Positions 28,606 through 36,763 of a stretch of 64,000 bases of DNA are shown here, piece by piece. The translations under genes and the position numbers were made by a program. The stretch comes from Pigmentiphaga kullae (GTDB taxonomy: Bacteria; Pseudomonadota; Gammaproteobacteria; Burkholderiales; Burkholderiaceae_B): NCBI RefSeq assembly GCF_004216695.1, contig NZ_SGXC01000001.1, forward strand, positions 992,001 through 1,056,000, given 5' to 3'. The notes under the pieces are model-generated. The model saw only the letters and a program-made list of their open reading frames with translations. It did not search any database and was not told the origin of the DNA. Position 1 is the first letter of the stretch, and each line of letters begins with the position of its first letter.

Positions 28606-29805
28606 TCACGATTCCGCCTGGGCATCCTCGCGATGCAGGAAGGCGGCGATCTGTTCGGGCGTGCGGCCCAGGCCGGCCAGGATCTCCGCCGTGTGCTGGC
28701 CCAGCGCCGGCGGCGGCGCGTCCAGGCCCGGGCCATCGTGTTCGTAGCGGAAGCCGGCGTTCAGCACGCGCAGCGTCTGGGCGCCCGCCGGGATGGACAG
28801 CAGCAGTTGCCGGTCGTCCAGGTGCGGCTGAGCCAGCGCTTCGGGCAGCTCGCGCACTTCGCCGGCCGGTACGCCGGCCGCATTGAGCAGACCCGCCCAC
28901 TCGGCGGCGCCGCGGCCGGCCAGGGCCTGGCTAACCTCGTGCTGCAAGGCCTCGCCGTGGGCGACCCGCGTGCCGCGGTCCTGGAAGCGCGGGTCGGCGA
29001 TCAGGTCCTCGCGCTCGATCACGCGGCACAGCCGCTCGAACTGGTCCTGGCGGACCGCGCCCAGCGTCAGGTGTCCGGACGCGGTCGGGAAGGTATCGGC
29101 GGTGGGCGACATGCTGTAGCCGCGGTTGCCCTGCTTGGCGGGTCGTTTGCCGGTCAGCAGGTGCGGGCCGGCCATCGAGATCATCAGCACCAGCGCGGCG
29201 TCGTACATGGCCACGTCCACTTGCTGCGCCTGGCCGTCGCGGCCGCGTTGCAGCAGGGCCGAGACGATGGCGAAGGCGGCCAGCAGGCCCGAATAGGTGT
29301 CGACCGCCGGATAGCCGATGCGGATGGGCGGGGTGCCCGGCTCGCCGCTCAGGCTCATCATGCCCGAGGTGCTCTGGATGATCTGGTCGATCGCGGGCTG
29401 GTGGCGGACCTCGCCACGCTGGCCGTAACCGGAGATCGAGCAGAACACGATGCGCGGGTTCAGGGCCTTGCAGGCCTCGTAGCCCAGGCCCAGGCGGTCC
29501 ATGACGCCGGGCCGGAAATTCTCGGTCACCACGTCGGCGCCGGCGATCAGCTCGCGCGCGACCGCCACGTCGGCGGCGCGCTTGAGATCGAGCACGATGG
29601 ACTTCTTGCCCGAGTTGACCGACGCGAACGACGGGCCCATGCCGTCGGCATACTGGATGCCGCCGTAGTTGCGCATGGTGTCGCCGGCGGCCGATTCGAT
29701 CTTGATGACCTCGGCGCCGAGCAGGCGCAGGAAGTTGGTGGCGATGGGGCCGGACAGCACGTGCGTGAAGTCGACGACCCGGCAGCCTTGCAAGGGTTGA
29801 GGCAC
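28606..29805 (-). CDS. CaiB/BaiF family III CoA-transferase
   Basis: A 399-residue CoA-transferase. The N-terminus QGCRVVDFTHVLSGPIATNF followed by LRLLGAEVIKIESAAGD is typical, and NSGKKSIVLDLK, ENFRPGVMDRLGLGYE and SISGYGQRGE follow (the catalytic Asp lies in the YPAVDTYSGLLAA block). The start is GTG 29805 with AGGAGAACCC upstream, 12 bases after the hydratase stop. It probably activates the carboxylate brought in by the Bug system so that the hydratase can act. Confidence 0.93.
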   Translation of the reverse strand: MPQPLQGCRVVDFTHVLSGPIATNFLRLLGAEVIKIESAAGDTMRNYGGIQYADGMGPSFASVNSGKKSIVLDLKRAADVAVARELIAGADVVTENFRPGVMDRLGLGYEACKALNPRIVFCSISGYGQRGEVRHQPAIDQIIQSTSGMMSLSGEPGTPPIRIGYPAVDTYSGLLAAFAIVSALLQRGRDGQAQQVDVAMYDAALVLMISMAGPHLLTGKRPAKQGNRGYSMSPTADTFPTASGHLTLGAVRQDQFERLCRVIEREDLIADPRFQDRGTRVAHGEALQHEVSQALAGRGAAEWAGLLNAAGVPAGEVRELPEALAQPHLDDRQLLLSIPAGAQTLRVLNAGFRYEHDGPGLDAPPPALGQHTAEILAGLGRTPEQIAAFLHREDAQAES

Positions 29806-29817
29806 GGTCGGGTTCTC

Positions 29818-30603
29818 CTACTCGGCGACGCGGGGGAATTGCCCGGTGAAGACCGGCTTGCGGCGTTCGTTGAAGGCGCGCTTGGCCTCGCGGCCGTCGG
29901 GCGTCAGGCCCAGGTAGCGCTGCATCGGCGCGCCGGCCTCCATGTGGTTGCTGAAACCGGCCATGTCCAGCAGCAGGTTGGTCGCGCTCTTGGTGTAGCG
30001 GATGGCCAGCGGCGGCAGCTCGGCCAGCGCGGTCGCCAGTTCGTTCACGGTGGCATCGAAGTCCGCCGCCGGCACGCAGCGATTGATCAGGCCCCATTCC
30101 AGCGCCTGCGGCGCGGGCAGGCGCCCGCCCAGCAGCGACAGCTCCAGCGAACGGGCGCGGCCAATGGTGAACAGGAAGGCGCCGCCACTGTGGTTGCCGG
30201 CCTGGATCTCGCGCATCTGCAGGAAGGCGGTGTCGACGGCGACCACCAGGTCGCAGGACGTGGCCAGATAGACGCCGCCGCCGATGGCCGGGCCGTTCAC
30301 CGCGGCGACCACCGGCTTGGCGTTGCGCTGGATGCGCTGCCGGGCGGCGACGTTCCAGCGGCCGTAGGCGTCGATGGCCTGGGGATCCGCCTGGGCGGTG
30401 AAACGCAGGTCCTGGCCGGCGCTGAAGATGTCGCCGGCGCCGGTCAGGATGGCGCAGCGGCAAGCCGGGTCGGCCTCGACCTCGTCGAAGGCGGCGACCA
30501 GTTCCTGGAAGGTCTGGAGATCGTGGGCGTTCTTGGCGTCGGGGCGATCGATGACGACCCGCCAGATGGGGCCTTGTCGGTCGATCCTGATGTGCTGGGG
30601 CAT
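29818..30603 (-). CDS. enoyl-CoA hydratase/isomerase family protein
   Basis: A 261-residue crotonase. The CoA-binding loop is AILTGAGDIFSAGQDLRF and the oxyanion loop is AAVNGPAIGGGVYLATSCDL. At the second catalytic position the usual PE-x-x-LG-x-x-PG is changed to QMREIQAGNHSGGAF, so one acid may be lost and a hydratase reaction is not certain; isomerase, hydrolase or lyase activity is possible. AGGAGACACC precedes the ATG. It heads the operon, with paired palindromes at 30676-30711 upstream. Confidence 0.92.
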   Translation of the reverse strand: MPQHIRIDRQGPIWRVVIDRPDAKNAHDLQTFQELVAAFDEVEADPACRCAILTGAGDIFSAGQDLRFTAQADPQAIDAYGRWNVAARQRIQRNAKPVVAAVNGPAIGGGVYLATSCDLVVAVDTAFLQMREIQAGNHSGGAFLFTIGRARSLELSLLGGRLPAPQALEWGLINRCVPAADFDATVNELATALAELPPLAIRYTKSATNLLLDMAGFSNHMEAGAPMQRYLGLTPDGREAKRAFNERRKPVFTGQFPRVAE

Positions 30604-30675
30604 GGTGTCTCCTGTCGTGGCCGCGTGTATCGGGTGCGGCGGATTATCTCGACGGGGAACACGGGGTGGACGCTA

Positions 30676-30711
30676 CTTTCACTAGTGTGAAAGCGATTTC
30701 ACATATGTAAA
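30676..30711. promoter_or_regulatory. two adjacent palindromes upstream of hydratase operon
   Basis: CTTTCAC-TAGT-GTGAAAG (30676-30693) is a perfect 7-base-arm palindrome. TTTCACATATGTAAA (30697-30711) is a second, related one. Centres are about 20 bases apart, two helical turns. They share TTTCAC and lie about 75 bases before the hydratase start, just after the LysR stop. Confidence 0.65.
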
Positions 30712-30728
30712 AAACATCATGCTGCAAT

Positions 30729-31643
30729 TCAGGGCGGGTCCGTGGCGAGTTCGTCCAGGCACACTGCCCGGAAGTGCTCCAGGGCCGGCGGCAGCAAGTG
30801 GCCGCGCGCAGTGATCAGGCAAATGCTGCGTACAGCCGTCATGTCTACGATGGGAAGAAACCGCAGATTCCGATAACTCAGTTGTTCGATCAGCGAGCCG
30901 GGCAGCACGCCTATCCCTCGTTGGGAAGCAACCAGGGCAAGCAGGGACGTAAAGCGCTCCACCTCGTCCAGTGGCTGGAACTTCAGCTTTCGCTTGATGA
31001 ATTCGATCTCGATGATCTGCCTGATACTGCTGTCCGCGGGCAATGAAACCTGCGGATAGCGCACGACGTCCTGCCATTTCACCTGCTTGTATGCCGCCAG
31101 CTCATGCGTGGCGGGACATATCAACACCAATCGATCGCGGCAAAGGTGTTGCTGGTCGAGATCGTCCGCTTCTCGTTTGTAGGCAGTGATCGCGCAATGC
31201 GCATCCTTTTCTCGCACCAGGCGCAGACACTCCTCGTGCAAGCGCTCGCGGACCTCGATCTTGATATCCGGATGGAGCCGGTTCAACCGTTGCAATACCT
31301 TGGGTAGAACCCCCGCCATGATCGATGGCGAGGCGGCAACGACCAGCGTACCGGCATGGCCGGCGACGAAATTCTGGAACTGGGATATGCCGTCGTCGTA
31401 CTGGTCCAGTATCCGCCGACAAGCGAGGTGGAACTGCTCGCCCGCCGGCGTCAGGCTCATCCGGCGGGTGCTGCGCAAGAGCAGAGGCGCGCCCGCCTTG
31501 CGTTCGAGTTCCCGAATCATCACGCTCAGCGCGGGTTGAGTGGTGCAACAGTGCTCGGCGGCGCGGCTGAAATTCAGCTCTCGCACTACGGCGAGAAACA
31601 CTTCCATCTCAGTGAAAGAGAACTTTCTGCGTGCGATATTCAT
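30729..31643 (-). CDS. LysR family transcriptional regulator
   Basis: A 304-residue LysR regulator. HTH at residues 10-70: FTEMEVFLAVVRELNFSRAA, TTQPALSVMIRELERKAGAP, LLLRSTRRMSLTPAGE. The effector domain has LVVAASPSIMAGVLPKVLQR and VASQRGIGVLPGSLIEQ. The ATG 31643 lies inside a palindrome (31637-31656), consistent with autoregulation; no ribosome binding site is obvious and a frame continues to 31685. It is divergent from the TauD-like operon, its most likely target. Confidence 0.92.
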   Translation of the reverse strand: MNIARRKFSFTEMEVFLAVVRELNFSRAAEHCCTTQPALSVMIRELERKAGAPLLLRSTRRMSLTPAGEQFHLACRRILDQYDDGISQFQNFVAGHAGTLVVAASPSIMAGVLPKVLQRLNRLHPDIKIEVRERLHEECLRLVREKDAHCAITAYKREADDLDQQHLCRDRLVLICPATHELAAYKQVKWQDVVRYPQVSLPADSSIRQIIEIEFIKRKLKFQPLDEVERFTSLLALVASQRGIGVLPGSLIEQLSYRNLRFLPIVDMTAVRSICLITARGHLLPPALEHFRAVCLDELATDPP

Positions 31644-31656
31644 ACAAAAATGAATA
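31637..31656. promoter_or_regulatory. palindrome over the LysR start codon
   Basis: TATTCAT-ACAAAA-ATGAATA is a perfect 7-base-arm inverted repeat at 31637-31656. It covers the LysR ATG and fits the partly dyadic T-N11-A LysR box. Divergent transcription to the right starts within 80 bases. Confidence 0.55.
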
Positions 31657-31732
31657 CGAATTACTAGACACTTATTATAAATCACACATGTATTGAGGCG
31701 TATCGTTGGTGATCGACAGGAGGAAGACAGTC

Positions 31733-32602
31733 GTGAACAACATCACCATCGAACCGCTCGGAAAATGCATAGGGGCCGAGGTCAAGGGCGTGGATTTTTC
31801 CCGTCCATTGCCGCCCGAGGACATCGCCCTTATCCAGTCGGCCTGGAGTCGTCACCTGGTACTGCGCTTCAGGGGACAGGATCCGATGTCGGCCGAGCAG
31901 CTGATCGCGTTTTCCCGGAATTTCGGGGAGCTCGATGCCCGGCCCATCGCGGCCAGGGCGGTCAGGCAGGGCCCAGGCGTGGATCATCCCGAAATCACGA
32001 CGATTTCGAACATCAAGGTGGATGGCGTGGCCATCGGCGGTCTGGGAGATGGCGAAGCCGTCTGGCACGCGGACATGACGTATGTCACGTCGCCGCCCAA
32101 GGGCGCCGCGTTGCATGCGCTCGAAATACCGGCGGAAGGTGGCTGCACCTACTTTGCCAACATGTATGCCGCCTACGAAGCGCTGCCGCAAGAGGTAAGG
32201 GACGAGATCGAGGACCGGACGTGCATCCACGACGCCAGCCGGACCAGCGCGGGGGATCTGCGCATCGGCTTCAAGGAGGTGAGCGACCCGCGCAGGGTGG
32301 TCGGGGCCGTCCATCCATTGGTACGCCTCATCCCGGAAACGCAGCGGCGCTGTTTGCTGCTGGGTCGTCGCCCGAATGCCTACATTCCCGGTCTTTCCCT
32401 GGAGAAGAGTGAAGACCTGCTGGACCGCCTCTGGGCTGCGGCGATCGATCCGGCATGGACATGGAAACAGGAGTGGCAGCTCGGGGACGTCGTCATGTGG
32501 GATAACCGTTGCAGCATGCATCGCCGTGATGCGTTTCCCGCGACGAGCCGCCGCCTGATGATACGGACGCAGATCCGTGGTGGAGTGGTCCATGGTGCCT
32601 GA
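31733..32602 (+). CDS. TauD/TfdA-type Fe(II)/2-oxoglutarate dioxygenase
   Basis: A 289-residue member of the TauD/TfdA family. The facial triad is His112 and Asp114 in WHADMTY with His263 in CSMHRRDAF. The 2-oxoglutarate-binding arginine lies in RRLMIRTQIRG. The N-terminal ITIEPLGKCIGAEVKGVDFS is typical. GTG 31733 is chosen as start because AGGAGG stands ten bases before it. It should hydroxylate an imported acid, often releasing sulfite or a ketone in related enzymes. It overlaps the enolase-superfamily gene by 11 bases. Confidence 0.92.
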   Translation: MNNITIEPLGKCIGAEVKGVDFSRPLPPEDIALIQSAWSRHLVLRFRGQDPMSAEQLIAFSRNFGELDARPIAARAVRQGPGVDHPEITTISNIKVDGVAIGGLGDGEAVWHADMTYVTSPPKGAALHALEIPAEGGCTYFANMYAAYEALPQEVRDEIEDRTCIHDASRTSAGDLRIGFKEVSDPRRVVGAVHPLVRLIPETQRRCLLLGRRPNAYIPGLSLEKSEDLLDRLWAAAIDPAWTWKQEWQLGDVVMWDNRCSMHRRDAFPATSRRLMIRTQIRGGVVHGA

Positions 32603-33680
32603 AGGCGAGGCAAGAATCGACCGCGTCGTTCTGCGGTATCTCAATGTCCCGCTGGTTCGGCCGTACGTCGTCTCGTCGCGCACGATACGCGCGTTCGATC
32701 CCATTGTTGTAGAGGTTCGAGATTCGGACGGCCGCACCGGGTGGGGGGAAGCGCTGATTTCTCCCGGCTACACCGATGAAACCCGCGAAGGCGCGTGGGA
32801 TTTCGTGGTGGCGCATGGCCGCGCGCTGCGTGGCCTGTCGATTCGATCCGCGATCGGGCAGATCGCCAAGGAGGTGGCCAACAGCCCGGGGGCGGCCAGC
32901 GCGCTGCTGTCCGCATTGGACATGCTTGGGCGCCACCCCGTGCTGGCCGATGCCTCGTCGCGGATGATTCCGCTGCTGGTGCCATTGCAGTCGGACGACA
33001 AGGGAGCGTTGGCTGAAGAGATCGACAGGCGTATCGAAGAAGGATATCGGACCTTCAAGGTCAAGGTTGGATTCGACGCCAGCGGCGACCTGGGGCGCGT
33101 GGGCGTGATTCAGCAACTGGTCGCCGGGCGGGCTTTGTTGCGCCTGGATGCCAACCGGGGTTTCAGTCGCGAAGCGGGTAAGACCTTCGCTTCGTCGCTG
33201 GATCCGGCGGGCATCGAGCTGTTCGAGCAACCATGCGGCGCTCATGATTGGGAAGACAACGCGGCGGTTGCCGCGGTATGCCGTGTGCCGTTCATGCTGG
33301 ATGAGTCGATCTATGGCTTGCCGGACATCGATCTGGCCGCGGCGGTGCCGGGTGTGACGCACGTCAAGCTCAAGCTCAAGAAGATCGGCGGGATCGACAT
33401 GCTGTTGCATGCGATCGACCTCGTCAAGGAGCGTGGTTTGATCCCCGTGCTCGGGGACGGTGTCTCCATTGATCTGGGCTGCTGGATGGAGGCATGCGTT
33501 GCCGCGGCCGTGATACGCAATGCCGGGGAAATGAACGGATTCATGAAGGCGAGCCGCTCGGTCTTCGTGAACGAAATGCGACTGGACCAAGGGGCCATTT
33601 CACTGCCTGGAGGTTACTGGCCACAGTTGGATCTTGATGCGTTGCAACACTACACGGTCAAAGAGCGTCACGCAGATTGA
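32592..33680 (+). CDS. mandelate racemase/muconate lactonizing (enolase superfamily) enzyme
   Basis: A 362-residue enolase-superfamily enzyme of the MLE subgroup. Catalytic bases: Lys156/Lys158 in FKVKVG. Metal ligands: Asp186 (LRLDANRG), Glu212 (LFEQP) and Asp237 (MLDESI). A second lysine is in THVKLKLKKIGG, about 259-264. This KxK-D-E-D-K pattern suits muconate cycloisomerase, o-succinylbenzoate synthase or dipeptide epimerase, so the reaction is proton abstraction alpha to a carboxylate. ATG 32592 is used; GTG 32577 is an option. Substrate unknown. Confidence 0.92.
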   Translation: MVPEGEARIDRVVLRYLNVPLVRPYVVSSRTIRAFDPIVVEVRDSDGRTGWGEALISPGYTDETREGAWDFVVAHGRALRGLSIRSAIGQIAKEVANSPGAASALLSALDMLGRHPVLADASSRMIPLLVPLQSDDKGALAEEIDRRIEEGYRTFKVKVGFDASGDLGRVGVIQQLVAGRALLRLDANRGFSREAGKTFASSLDPAGIELFEQPCGAHDWEDNAAVAAVCRVPFMLDESIYGLPDIDLAAAVPGVTHVKLKLKKIGGIDMLLHAIDLVKERGLIPVLGDGVSIDLGCWMEACVAAAVIRNAGEMNGFMKASRSVFVNEMRLDQGAISLPGGYWPQLDLDALQHYTVKERHAD

Positions 33681-33701
33681 GTGCCGACGGGAGGAGAAAA
33701 T

Positions 33702-34688
33702 ATGAAAGCACGAGTTCGTCATGCCGCTGCCAAGGCCATGCTGGCCGCGGTGGTGCTGATGCCAGCGGCCGGCATGGCCGCACCGGACTTCCCCAATAGG
33801 CCGATTACGCTGATCGTGCCGGGACCGGCGGGGAGCGGGACCGATCTCATCGGCCGGCTGGTCGCGGAGAAGCTTGGCGATCTGATGCACGTGAATCTCG
33901 TCGTCGAGAATCGCGCGGGCGCGTCCGGCATGATCGGCGTGCAACAGCTGATGCGAGCGAAGCCCGATGGTTACACGATCCTGCTCGGACACAACTCTTC
34001 GAACGTCATCGTGCCGTTGGTCACGCATCCCAAGCCCTATGACGGAGTCGAGGATTTCGCTGCCCTGGGCCGCATCGGCACATCGTCGAATGTGCTGGTG
34101 GCCAGTGCGTCTTCGCGTTACCAGACGTTGGACAGCCTGAAGCAAGCGGCAGGCAGGCATGAGCCCGTCAAGTATGGATCGCCCGGCGTCGGGCTGTCGC
34201 AGCATCTCGATGGGTTCGCGTTGCTGGACGAGCTTGGAGTACCTGGGCTGCACGTGCCGTACAAGGGAAGCGGTCCCGCGCTGACGGATCTCGTCGGGGG
34301 GCGCATCGACATCATGTTCGTCACGCCGCCAGCGGTGAAAGCCGCCTTGCAGGGTGGAAAGGTGCGCGCTCTGGCCCAGTCGTCGGCAGAGCGGCAGCGT
34401 ATGTTCCAGGAGGTGCCGACGCTGAGCGAGCTGGGATACCCCCAATTGGTCAGCCGGTCATGGTGGGGGTTGTTCGCCCCCAAGGGCACGCCGGACTCGG
34501 TCGTCGCTCTGTTTCATGCCAGGTTGAACGAGATGCTGGCGAACAAGGATGTCCAACAATCGCTTGTCCAGATGTACATCGAAGTTTCGCCTTCCCGGTC
34601 ACCGGAAGCGTTCAGGCAATGGATGCAACAGGACGTCGGCAAGTGGAAACGCGTTGTCGAGGCGGCGGGAGTTTCGTTGAAACAATGA
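33702..34688 (+). CDS. Bug/TTT family periplasmic solute-binding receptor
   Basis: A 328-residue Bug receptor with signal peptide (MLAAVVLMPAAGMAAPDFPN), PITLIVPGPAGSGTDLIGRL, NRAGASGMIGVQQL, KYGSPGVGLSQHL and VPYKGSGPALTDLVGGRID. GGGAGGAG stands before ATG 33702. It is the third gene of the LysR-controlled operon and is followed by a second, dissimilar Bug gene. Confidence 0.93.
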   Translation: MKARVRHAAAKAMLAAVVLMPAAGMAAPDFPNRPITLIVPGPAGSGTDLIGRLVAEKLGDLMHVNLVVENRAGASGMIGVQQLMRAKPDGYTILLGHNSSNVIVPLVTHPKPYDGVEDFAALGRIGTSSNVLVASASSRYQTLDSLKQAAGRHEPVKYGSPGVGLSQHLDGFALLDELGVPGLHVPYKGSGPALTDLVGGRIDIMFVTPPAVKAALQGGKVRALAQSSAERQRMFQEVPTLSELGYPQLVSRSWWGLFAPKGTPDSVVALFHARLNEMLANKDVQQSLVQMYIEVSPSRSPEAFRQWMQQDVGKWKRVVEAAGVSLKQ

Positions 34689-34731
34689 CGGCGGGTGGTG
34701 ATGATCCGAGGCCGAGTGGAGGAGATGATCG

Positions 34732-35703
34732 ATGACAAGACGTAGAAGCGTGTGCATGACTCTGATGGTGATAGCGGCGGGAACACCTCCGGTTCTTGCC
34801 GCGGCGGAGGTCTATCCGAGTCGCCAGATCGAACTGGTGGTCGCATATCCTGCGGGGGGCGGCATCGACACCCTGGCGCGGATGCTGGCGGCCGATCTGA
34901 CGGGCAGGCTCGGCCAGAACGTCATCGTCGTCAACAAGCCGGGAGCCGCGGGAACGATAGGGTCCCACTATGTCGCCAAGGCCAGGCCCGATGGCCATAC
35001 GCTGCTGTTGAGCGGCGCCAACGCGGTGCTGAGCCCGATCGTCGACGGCAAGACACCGTTTCGTATTTCCGATTTCTCCCCTGTTGCGCGCGTGACCGAG
35101 ACCCCTTATGTGCTGGCTGCAGGATTGGGCCTTCCGGCAAGGTCGGTCCCGGAGTTGGTCCGTTACAGCCATGAGCACCCCGGGGTGGTCAATTATTCGT
35201 CTACGGGGCCTGGATCCGTGCAACACCTGCTTGGAGCATTCCTGGCCAAGAAAACGGGATCGAAGTGGATTCATATCCCTTACCAGGGGGGATCCCAATC
35301 GATTTCAGAAGTGGCCGCCGGGCGCATCCACGTGACCTTCTCGAATCCTATTCCCCTGGGGCCCTATCTCAGGGACGGTCGTCTGAAGGTACTCGGCATG
35401 GCCACCGACAAACGCATTCCCATGCTGCCCGATGTGCCGACACTGGAAGAACAGGGGATCGCCGACTTCGACATCAAGACCTGGGTTGGCGTCCTGGCAC
35501 CGGCCGGAACGCCGGTCGAGGTTCGCCAGAAACTGAGCAAGGCCCTCGTCGCCGTCATGGCGCAACCGAAGATCGCGACGTCCATCAATGAACAAGGCAG
35601 TCTTGTCTCGCCGATGGAGCTCGATGATTTCGCCCGGTTTCTCGCTCAGGATCATGCGCGCTGGGTGAACATCGTGAAAGAGTCGGGGTTTACGGGCGAC
35701 TGA
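34732..35703 (+). CDS. Bug/TTT family periplasmic solute-binding receptor
   Basis: A 323-residue Bug receptor, the second in tandem. Signal peptide ends TPPVLAAAEVYPSR; hallmark QIELVVAYPAGGGIDTLARM, then NKPGAAGTIGSHYVAKARPD, NYSSTGPGSVQHLLGAF and IPYQGGSQSISEVAAGRIHV. TGGAGGAGATG leads into ATG 34732. It is only distantly like its neighbour at 33702, so the two probably bind different ligands or came from separate duplications. Confidence 0.92.
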   Translation: MTRRRSVCMTLMVIAAGTPPVLAAAEVYPSRQIELVVAYPAGGGIDTLARMLAADLTGRLGQNVIVVNKPGAAGTIGSHYVAKARPDGHTLLLSGANAVLSPIVDGKTPFRISDFSPVARVTETPYVLAAGLGLPARSVPELVRYSHEHPGVVNYSSTGPGSVQHLLGAFLAKKTGSKWIHIPYQGGSQSISEVAAGRIHVTFSNPIPLGPYLRDGRLKVLGMATDKRIPMLPDVPTLEEQGIADFDIKTWVGVLAPAGTPVEVRQKLSKALVAVMAQPKIATSINEQGSLVSPMELDDFARFLAQDHARWVNIVKESGFTGD

Positions 35704-35710
35704 GCGCGTC

Positions 35711-35744
35711 CCGGCCGCCGCGGGCAGCTACCCGCGACGGCCGG
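35711..35744. terminator. strong hairpin between convergent operons
   Basis: CCGGCCGCCGCGGG (35711-35724) pairs with CCCGCGACGGCCGG (35731-35744) with one mismatch and a six-base loop. It lies between two convergent Bug genes, seven bases before the minus-strand stop codon. No U-run follows on either side, so it is a hairpin barrier or mRNA end-stabiliser rather than a classic terminator. Confidence 0.5.
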
Positions 35745-35750
35745 AGGCTA

Positions 35751-36740
35751 TTACTGCGGCTCGATTCCCGCCGCCTGGATCACCGGCTTCCACTTGGCCG
35801 TCTCGGCCTTGATGCGGGCGGCGAACACGTCGGGCATTTCACCCAGCGGCGTGATGCCGGCGTTCTCGAGCTGCGCGCGGAAGGACGGTTCGTTGATCAT
35901 CTTGCGGCCTTCCTCGGCCAGCTTGGCGACCACGTCCGCGGGCATGCCGGCCGGACCCATCAGCCCGTTCCAGGTATCGACCTCGTGGCCCGGGTAGGTT
36001 TCCGCGATGGTGGGCACCGAAGGCAGCTGCGGCAGGCGCTTGTCGCTGGAGACCGCCAGCAGCGTGAGCTTCTCGGGCGTCTTGGCGTAGGACATGACTT
36101 CCGAGACGCTGGCGCTGTACATGTCGATCTGTCCGGCCAGCACGTCGGCCAGGGCCGGCGCGCCGCCGCGGTAGGGAACGGTGGTGGCCGTTACTCCGAC
36201 GCGGCTCAGGAACAGCAGCGCCGACAGGTGGGTCAGCGTGCCGTTGCCGCCGTGGCCCACGTTCAGCTTGCCGGGATTGGCCTTGGCATAGTTGACGAGG
36301 TCGGTCACGGTGCGGAAGTTGCGCTGGGGATTGACCGCCAGCACGAAGGGGTTGCCGCCCACGTTGACGATGGGAGCAAGATCGCGGATCGGGTCGTAGC
36401 GGATCTTGTTGGTCATGGGCGCGGTGACGATCTGCGTCATGGTCGCCATGAACAGCGTGTAGCCGTCGGGCTGGGCGCGCGCGACCTGCTCGGCGGCGAT
36501 GGTGCCGGCCGCGCCGCCCTTGTTGTCGACGATGAAGGGTTTGCCGAAGACCTTGCCCATGCGCTCGGCCATCATGCGGGCCATCATGTCGGTGTTGCCG
36601 CCCGGGGCGAACGGCACCACGATGGTGACCGGCCGGCTGGGCCAGGCGTCGGCGGCCAGGGCGGCGGCGGGTCCCGCGACGATCGCGGCCGCCGCGAGGC
36701 TCAGGGGAATGCGGCGCAGCCATTGCTGGAGGGGGATCAT
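35751..36740 (-). CDS. Bug/TTT family periplasmic solute-binding receptor
   Basis: A 329-residue Bug receptor with signal peptide (SLAAAAIVAGPAAALAADAW), PVTIVVPFAPGGNTDMMARM, NKGGAAGTIAAEQVARAQPD, NVGHGGNGTLTHLS and VPYRGGAPALADVLAGQIDM. GGAGACAACACC lies before ATG 36740; the frame continues to 36767 without such a site. It is the last gene of an operon with a VOC protein and an FAH-family protein that starts at 38289. Confidence 0.93.
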   Translation of the reverse strand: MIPLQQWLRRIPLSLAAAAIVAGPAAALAADAWPSRPVTIVVPFAPGGNTDMMARMMAERMGKVFGKPFIVDNKGGAAGTIAAEQVARAQPDGYTLFMATMTQIVTAPMTNKIRYDPIRDLAPIVNVGGNPFVLAVNPQRNFRTVTDLVNYAKANPGKLNVGHGGNGTLTHLSALLFLSRVGVTATTVPYRGGAPALADVLAGQIDMYSASVSEVMSYAKTPEKLTLLAVSSDKRLPQLPSVPTIAETYPGHEVDTWNGLMGPAGMPADVVAKLAEEGRKMINEPSFRAQLENAGITPLGEMPDVFAARIKAETAKWKPVIQAAGIEPQ

Positions 36741-36763
36741 GGTGTTGTCTCCTTCATCGGTTG

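Noticed and set aside
27589-30690. 1033-codon open frame on the plus strand opposite the Bug, CoA-transferase and hydratase genes
   Set aside because: Antisense shadow caused by high GC; no protein-like motifs and it runs across three well-supported minus-strand genes.
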